The translations under genes and the position numbers were made by a program. Below are positions 59,226 to 64,000 of a stretch of 64,000 nt of DNA, piece by piece. The notes beneath the pieces were generated by a model. It did no database searches. It saw only the letters and a list, made by a program, of their open reading frames with translations, and was not told the origin of the DNA. The stretch covers positions 1 to 64,000 of the forward strand of contig CAXXPV010000001.1 in the NCBI GenBank assembly GCA_963675935.2, given 5' to 3'. The stretch is from G963675935 sp963675935 (lineage in GTDB: Bacteria > Planctomycetota > Planctomycetia > Pirellulales > Thermoguttaceae). How positions within the stretch are numbered: position 1 is the stretch's first letter; each line of letters starts with the position of its first letter.

Positions 59226-59516
59226 CCGGAGAACTGCAAAATCGCATTTTGGGGGATAAGATGGGAAAAACCGTCATTCTGAGAGGATGTGATTTTTTCG
59301 ACGACTGGCGGAATCGTTGACGTAAGTCCTTATTCCTTGGTTGCCGAAACGACGAGAAATAACGACTTACGTCGCGTGCCTCGTCAAGCAGTCGAAAAAA
59401 TCACATCCTCTGAGCGCAGCGAAGAATCTCGTTGGCCCGAGCGAACTTACGCGATACCACGGAGATTCTTCGCTGCGCTCAGAATGACGGTCTCCTGGAC
59501 TTTGCAGTTCTCCTGG
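59226..59516. repeat. CCAGGAGAACTGCAAA shell element, copy 3, interrupted
   Basis: CCGGAGAACTGCAAA (59226-59240) and TTTGCAGTTCTCCTGG (59501-59516) are the shell ends. The GTCATTCTGAG core (59273-59488) is split by a 126-bp insertion at 59284-59409. Without the insertion, the sequence matches 38219-38377. Confidence 0.85.
59284..59409. mobile_element. 126-bp MITE-like insertion with 5-bp target duplication
   Basis: The perfect 19-bp inverted ends are AGGATGTGATTTTTTCGAC (59284-59302) and GTCGAAAAAATCACATCCT (59391-59409). CTGAG is present on both sides (59279-59283 and 59410-59414). An inner GACGTAAGTC/GACTTACGTC match adds to the palindrome. It splits the word GTCATTCTGAGCGCAGC of the host repeat. 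Confidence 0.9.
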
Positions 59517-59533
59517 AATGAATTTCGTTCTGC

Positions 59534-59562
59534 TTGCCGTTTTTCGCCGTTTCTGCTACCAT
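59534..59562 (+). promoter_or_regulatory. Candidate promoter of the pseudopilin gene
   Basis: TTGCCG (59534-59539) and TACCAT (59557-59562) are 17 bases apart. The predicted leader is about 87 bases. Confidence 0.4.
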
Positions 59563-59655
59563 AAACCCCAGGGCCGGCGCGGCAAAGCATCTTCCTTAGG
59601 AACAAGGGCAATCGTACCTCCAGTCTGGCAGAATAACTGCCGAAACGGTAGCGAT

Positions 59656-60552
59656 ATGAACAAGCCACTTTTCGTCCAAAACCGTGTGCCGTCGCGGCGT
59701 CGCGGCGGTTTTACTCTTGTCGAGTTGCTGGTGGTCATTACGATCATTGGCATTCTGGCGGGCATCGCCATCCCGGCTGTGATGGCCGCCCTGCGGGCGG
59801 TCAATAAAGGCGTCGTCAAAAACGACATCCACCAACTCGAAGCGGCATGTCTGGCCTACAAGGCGAAGTACGGCGAGTTCCCACCGGATGGAACCAATGC
59901 GGATGCCGTCACGCGGCATGTCCGCAAGGTGTTTCCTCGATTCAATGGGACAATTCCAGCAGCAATGACTGGCTCGCTGAATCCCTTCAACAGTCTGACG
60001 TTCTGGCTCGGGGGCTTTTGGGATGGCACAAAATTTACTGGTTTCAGTGCTGATCCCACCGATCCGTTCAACAAAAATACCGCAAGTCGCACGGCTCCGT
60101 TCTTTGAATTCAATCCAAACCAAGTTGTTTCCAATGGAGACATTACGGTTCCCTTGGCCAGTGGCACTACTACTACTATGCCAAGTGTGCTTTATTGGCC
60201 GCCGAAGACCGATGGCAATAAGGCCAGCAACGGTGGCGCTGTGGCGTATTTCCGGGCAACAGATGGTGCGTACACCTACCCCTCTGCGAAGTGCCAAGAT
60301 CCCGGCAACAACAGCAAGCACGTCTATCCCGCCCAGGATTCAGTACGGAGTTCGCCAACAGCTACAGTGTGGATCAATCCGAAGACGTTCCAGATTTTTT
60401 CCTCCGGCTTGGGTGGAGAATATGGAAATCCGGCGGATCGGATAAACTTCCCCAGTGGCGAAGCGGTGAATGGCGGCTCTGCCTACGACGAAGAAACCTA
60501 CGACGACATCACGAACTTCAGCGACGGAACGCTGGAAGATTCGATGCCGTAA
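59656..60552 (+). CDS. Type II secretion/type IV pilin-like protein (prepilin)
   Basis: This encodes about 298 residues from ATG 59656. The prepilin signal is RRRGGFTLVELLVVITIIGI: a basic leader, cleavage after Gly, Phe+1, Glu+5 and a hydrophobic helix. The region after it (HQLEAACLAYKAKYGEFPPD) is typical of GspG-like pseudopilins, but the large C-terminal part with many Asn/Gly/Thr is planctomycete-type. In this phylum such proteins occur as large families and are mostly uncharacterised. There are no pilus or secretion genes nearby. Reading upstream of the ATG gives no extra homology. Confidence 0.87.
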   Translation: MNKPLFVQNRVPSRRRGGFTLVELLVVITIIGILAGIAIPAVMAALRAVNKGVVKNDIHQLEAACLAYKAKYGEFPPDGTNADAVTRHVRKVFPRFNGTIPAAMTGSLNPFNSLTFWLGGFWDGTKFTGFSADPTDPFNKNTASRTAPFFEFNPNQVVSNGDITVPLASGTTTTMPSVLYWPPKTDGNKASNGGAVAYFRATDGAYTYPSAKCQDPGNNSKHVYPAQDSVRSSPTATVWINPKTFQIFSSGLGGEYGNPADRINFPSGEAVNGGSAYDEETYDDITNFSDGTLEDSMP

Positions 60553-60656
60553 CCCGGCGGCGCGTTGTCGTACTCCTCACGCTCCGTGTGAGGTCCAAAC
60601 CCGGAGGGTTTCAAGCCATTAGCCGGGGGGTGAGCGAAGCGATACCCCATACGAAC

Positions 60657-61150
60657 TTAAGCCAAGGTATAGTCCAGAAGTTCTGGACTTTCAAGGAGTT
60701 GGAACAAACTGGGATGTTTTCCGCGGCGAGTGATGCGGGCGGTTTTGGCAACGGCGGCTCCCAATCGACCGAGAAAATCGCGCAGCCGTTCGCCATCGTC
60801 CAAAACGCCTGTCAGAAGTACAATCCAGTCGCGAAGGATGACGGCCGCTTTACGCAAACTACGTTCAACGACACTCCACGCGGCGTTCAAAAGCATCCAA
60901 TGCTGCACAATCACGCCAATCAGTTTCGCATACAATACCGCCATCTGACGTTGCGGCGAGGCGACCGTCTCCAATGCCGCCATTCGATTGTGCGACTTTC
61001 ACAATTTGAACAAAAGTTCGGTTTGCCAGCGGGCGCGGTACGCGCCGGAGAACTTGCGTTGTCGCTGGGCGCATCGGGTGGTGCGAGCCAAATCGTCAGC
61101 GGGTGTACGTTGCACTTTGCAGTAATCGATAATCTATTTGTCTACGAAAG
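60657..61150 (-). pseudogene. IS4-family transposase C-terminal remnant
   Basis: On the minus strand, YRARWQTELLFKL, an in-frame TGA (60999-61001), then KSHNRMAALETVASPQRQMA followed by LYAKLIGVIVQHWMLL is the C-terminal catalytic end of an IS4-type DDE transposase (the YRxRWxxELLFKxWK motif with its glutamate). The stop replaces the Trp codon of FKLWK, one substitution. The N-terminal two thirds and both ends of the element are missing, so it is inactive. Confidence 0.75.
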
Positions 61151-61210
61151 ACGGGTTAGGTGCTAAACTGCCCCGCAGGGGCAAAATGGGATAGCCCAGG
61201 GCGAAGCCCT

Positions 61211-61333
61211 CGTTGTTACACACAAGTCGACGGATAGTAGTCGAGAGGGCCGTTCACGGCCCTTGTCCGCCGAAGGCGGGAACGCCCGTGAACGGGCGTG
61301 GCTTCCTCACTTCCTTACTTGTGTGTAACAACG
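61211..61333. mobile_element. 123-bp MITE-like insertion with long direct flank repeats
   Basis: The perfect 17-bp inverted ends are CGTTGTTACACACAAGT (61211-61227) and ACTTGTGTGTAACAACG (61317-61333). AGGGCGAAGCCCT flanks both sides (61198-61210 and 61334-61346). Its interior holds another palindrome (GGCCGTTCACGGCC, then GCCCGTGAACGGGC). The host palindrome CCCAGGGCGAAGCCCTGGG is restored if the element and one flank are removed. Confidence 0.82.
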
Positions 61334-61719
61334 AGGGCGAAGCCCTGGGTGTGCGGGTTGAGTACGAATCGGTTAGCCCTGAAAGGGCGGAATTATTTCG
61401 GCGGATCAAGCCGCCGCGCAGAAAGTCGGACGTTATTGCGCCCTTTCAGGGCTATCATTTTCATGTCTGCCCGCGTACCCAGGGCTTCGCCCTGGGCTTT
61501 CCCATTTTGCCACTTTGTGGCAATGTGACAAAAAACAACTTTTGGGGACAAGTGGTTTTCCAACATTACAAAGTGCAACTTGCACCCCCCTCCATTCATT
61601 TTCCCCATCCGATCTAGCGTAATTTGGGCTATGCGACTAAACTCTGTTGCTCGGGCCCGACTTTGCCGATTAGCGAAATTGCGTCGGTGTTCGTTTTTGT
61701 CAGTACAAGGAGCTGTGCC

Positions 61720-63804
61720 GTGCCCCGTTTTTCGACGTTTCTACCCTGCTTGGCTACTTTGGTTTTCTTGTCGGCCGGCGCCGGCGACTCGTCGGCCGCG
61801 GCAAGCCGACCCGGTGAAACGCTCCTGCCGAATACGACGCAGGGTTTCTTCGCCATTTCCAACGTCGATAAGATGATCGACCAGTGGAACAAGACCCAAT
61901 TGGGCCACCTGATGGCCGATCCCGTGATGAAGCCCTTCACGAAGGACATCCGGCGGCAGTTCGAGGATCGCTGGTCGAACGTCCACGAGCGGTTAGGGTT
62001 GACGCTCGATGATATGCGCGGCGTGCCGGGCGGTGACGTGGCCATCGGCGTGATTGCTCCCGAACCCGGCAAGGCGGCCCTGGCCATCGTGATCGACGTC
62101 GTCGGAAAGCTGCCGAAGGCCCACGAAATGCTCGCCAAGGTCACAAAAACTCAACTGGAGCGCGGCGCGAAACGCAGTGAGTTGAAGATCGACGGCTGCC
62201 CCGACGTGGTGATCCAGTTCGACTTGCCCGAGTTGGAGGAAGAAAAAGAGGCGGGCCGCAGCACCCTCGATGGCGGCGCGACGCCCGCCGCGAAAGACAA
62301 AGCACCGGCCAAAGAGGCCGCGGCGAAAACCGCCACGCGCCAGGCATTTTACTGTCTGACGGGCAATTTGCTGGCAGTGGCCGACAACCTCGATGTGATG
62401 AAAGGCATTTTGGGCCGCGCCGCGGGAAACCAGAACGGCTGCCTGGCCGAACACAAACCGTTCCAGATCGTCCACCAGCGTTGCCGGAAGGATTACGGCG
62501 ACGGCACGCCGCAAATGCGTTGGTTCATCCATCCGCTTGGCTACGCCGAGGCCGCGAGGGCCTCGACGCCCGAATACAAACGCCGCAAGGGGAAGAGCAT
62601 TCTCGAAGTGATGCGGAACCAGGGCATTGGAGCCGTGCAGGGCGTCGGCGGGTTCGCCGACTTCTCGGCCGAGGGCTATGAATTGATCCACCGCACGGCG
62701 GTTTACGCCCCCAAGCCCTACCAGAACTCGATGAAGATGGCGGTGTTGCCCAACCAGGCCGATTTCGCCCCGCAGCCCTGGGTGCCGCGCGACGTGGCCA
62801 CGTACACCACCTTCTACTTCGACATCCTCAACGCCTTTGACAACTTCGGATCGCTGTTCGACGAATTGTTCGGCCAGGGCGAGGTGGGAGTGTGGAAGGA
62901 CATGCTTGACAGCCTCGAAAAGGACCCCAACGGGCCGCAAATCAACCTCCGCAAGGAATTGTTCGATCATTTCGGCCAGCGAGTCAGCATTATGACCGAC
63001 TACCAGCTACCGATCACCACGACCAGCGAGCGGCTGCTGATCTCCATCGAGGTGAAGGACCCCAAGGCCGTCGGCCTTGCCATCGAAAAACTGTTTAAAA
63101 ACGACCCCACGGCCCAGGCTCGCGATGAGAAGGGGAATAAATTAGACAAAAAGGATACGAAGCTCGAACCATCGCTCCACAAGCGGGTGATGGACGGTAA
63201 GATCATTTGGGAAATTGTCGAGGATGAGGCGCCGGCGCCGGAGAACCCGGAAATTACCTTTGGCGACGTGCCGGCCGTCACTCCCACGGCTCACCCGTTG
63301 CGGATCAAAAAGAAGAGCGTAGACGGCGAGGAAGAGGACGAGTCGCGGCAGCGTCTGCTTCCGCACGCGGCCGTGACCGTGTGGCGGGGCCATCTGCTGA
63401 TCGCTTCGCACATCGACTTTCTGCTGAAGGTGATTGCCCCGGCCAAAAAGCCCGATCTGCTTGTCGATGATGTTGATTACAAATTGGTCACCGAGGAGCT
63501 GAAAAAGTTCGAGCCCCAAAAATGCGTTCGATTCTTCTCGCGGACCGACGAGGAGTATCGCCCGACGTACGAACTGATCCGGCAGAATAAGATGCCGGAG
63601 AGCGAGTCGCTGTTCGCCCGATTGCTCAACGGGCTGTTCGGCGAGCCGAAGAAGGGCGCGACGCGCGTGCAAAAGATCGACGGCAGCCAACTGCCCGAGT
63701 ATCAGGTGGTGCGCCGCTATCTTGGCCCCGCCGGTCTGCAAGTCACCAGCGAACCGGACGGCTGGTTCCTCAAGGGCTTTTGGTTGAGCAAAGAGGCGGA
63801 ATGA
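61720..63804 (+). CDS. Large exported protein, DUF3352-like, function unknown
   Basis: This encodes about 694 residues from GTG 61720, which follows AAGGAG; an upstream ATG at 61624 lacks a site. It has a signal peptide (FLPCLATLVFLSAGAGDSSA). The motif LLPNTTQGFFAISNVDKMID, then WNKTQLGHLMADPVMKPFTK, is what I associate with planctomycete DUF3352-like exported proteins. Later blocks include WRGHLLIASHIDFLLKVIAP and a KKxxVDGEEEDES acidic linker (about 535-550). There is no catalytic motif I can name. It stands alone after a repeat-rich region. Confidence 0.75.
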   Translation: MPRFSTFLPCLATLVFLSAGAGDSSAAASRPGETLLPNTTQGFFAISNVDKMIDQWNKTQLGHLMADPVMKPFTKDIRRQFEDRWSNVHERLGLTLDDMRGVPGGDVAIGVIAPEPGKAALAIVIDVVGKLPKAHEMLAKVTKTQLERGAKRSELKIDGCPDVVIQFDLPELEEEKEAGRSTLDGGATPAAKDKAPAKEAAAKTATRQAFYCLTGNLLAVADNLDVMKGILGRAAGNQNGCLAEHKPFQIVHQRCRKDYGDGTPQMRWFIHPLGYAEAARASTPEYKRRKGKSILEVMRNQGIGAVQGVGGFADFSAEGYELIHRTAVYAPKPYQNSMKMAVLPNQADFAPQPWVPRDVATYTTFYFDILNAFDNFGSLFDELFGQGEVGVWKDMLDSLEKDPNGPQINLRKELFDHFGQRVSIMTDYQLPITTTSERLLISIEVKDPKAVGLAIEKLFKNDPTAQARDEKGNKLDKKDTKLEPSLHKRVMDGKIIWEIVEDEAPAPENPEITFGDVPAVTPTAHPLRIKKKSVDGEEEDESRQRLLPHAAVTVWRGHLLIASHIDFLLKVIAPAKKPDLLVDDVDYKLVTEELKKFEPQKCVRFFSRTDEEYRPTYELIRQNKMPESESLFARLLNGLFGEPKKGATRVQKIDGSQLPEYQVVRRYLGPAGLQVTSEPDGWFLKGFWLSKEAE

Positions 63805-64000
63805 GAGAATAAGGCGGAAGGCGGAAGGGGGAATTATCCCCGATGGCGTGCGTTCCGCGATTCGCTTCCTATCCATTCGTATTGCAGCACCGTTTGTTGA
63901 CTGTCAGTTTGATAATGTCGTAATAGCCGGGGGCCAACGGCCCGCGGAATGTGCTTTCCACCATCAACGACGCCGATATTTAGCACCTGACGGTCAATAG
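63805..64000. other. Gap at the right edge with a short dispersed repeat
   Basis: No gene is seen in the last 196 bases. ATAGCCGGGGGCCAACGGCC followed by CGCGG (63923-63947) is the third copy of the repeat at 7355 and 27258. Confidence 0.6.

Larger units (their letters stand above)
60553..61719. other. Degenerate region with dead transposase and nested repeats
   Basis: This stretch of about 1.2 kb has no intact gene. From left: a GTACTCCTCACGCTCCGTGT then GAGG repeat (60569-60592), an IS4-type transposase remnant (60657-61150), and a composite CCCCGCAGGGGC/CCCAGGGCGAAGCCCTGGG repeat (about 61170-61500). The last is split by a 123-bp insertion (61211-61333) and includes a GATAGCCCTGAAAGGGCG-type palindrome (61372-61456). 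Confidence 0.7.

Overview
The window reads as chromosomal DNA of a planctomycete, probably of the Pirellula/Lacipirellula type. This is inferred from gene content: an exosortase with its EpsI partner, a flotillin (FloA)/NfeD operon, two ECF sigma/anti-sigma pairs, a cysteine-rich secreted protein, a DUF3352-like secreted protein, a DUF5009 acyltransferase, GC-rich codons, and many GTG starts with few strong ribosome binding sites. About 56 genes or gene remnants are supported. No rRNA, tRNA or CRISPR array was seen.

Layout: 1-5.7 kb holds the N-terminus of an Hsp70 protein and a translationally coupled phosphorelay (hybrid kinase, single-domain receiver, receiver-CpaE-like ATPase). 5.9-12.0 kb holds an MFS transporter, miaB, a Uma2 protein and the nfeD-floA operon. 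12.3-18.1 kb holds an ECF sigma/anti-sigma/PDZ operon, an Rrf2 regulator, a Cys-rich secreted protein and a porin. 18.5-24.7 kb is an exopolysaccharide/exosortase operon (exosortase, tyrosine autokinase, EpsI, sugar dehydratase). 25.2-32.8 kb holds glmS, a haem oxidase, RNase Z-scpA, a HIT protein and an aminotransferase. 32.9-34.3 kb holds a candidate 6S-like RNA and a small toxin-antitoxin island. 34.3-43.8 kb holds a secreted protein, an HDAC-like amidohydrolase, DUF5009, glnA, a Spy-like protein, a phosphoesterase and rlmN. 43.9-46.5 kb holds a second Uma2 gene and a compact candidate restriction-modification island. 46.5-50.7 kb holds mreB, two membrane proteins (one MreC-like) and lnt. 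51.2-63.8 kb holds a TrpG/PabA amidotransferase, a second sigma/anti-sigma pair, ispF, a four-helix-bundle element, cysS, ruvC, xseA, a pseudopilin, a dead IS4 transposase and a large secreted protein.

The most striking property is not a gene. Almost every intergenic gap carries palindromic repeat elements of a dozen or more families, and these sit inside one another. Several have target-site duplications readable in the sequence: 9 bp around two elements with GTAACCGTTCACGG ends but unrelated cores; 7 bp around an 80-bp element inside glmS; 6 bp around an element at the miaB stop codon; 5 bp around an element that split a GTCATTCTGAG palindrome; 13 bp around another at 61.2 kb. Four palindromes lie in frame inside conserved genes (glmS, rlmN, lnt and an MFS transporter) and are translated as extra loops, comparable to Rickettsia palindromic elements. 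Other repeats supply stop codons or C-termini.

Other points worth attention are the rod-shaped RNA with promoter and terminator at 33.0 kb, a four-helix-bundle gene that splits ispF from cysS and is flanked by heptamer arrays, and the candidate restriction-modification system. Functions are family-level calls made by reading; no database search was run.
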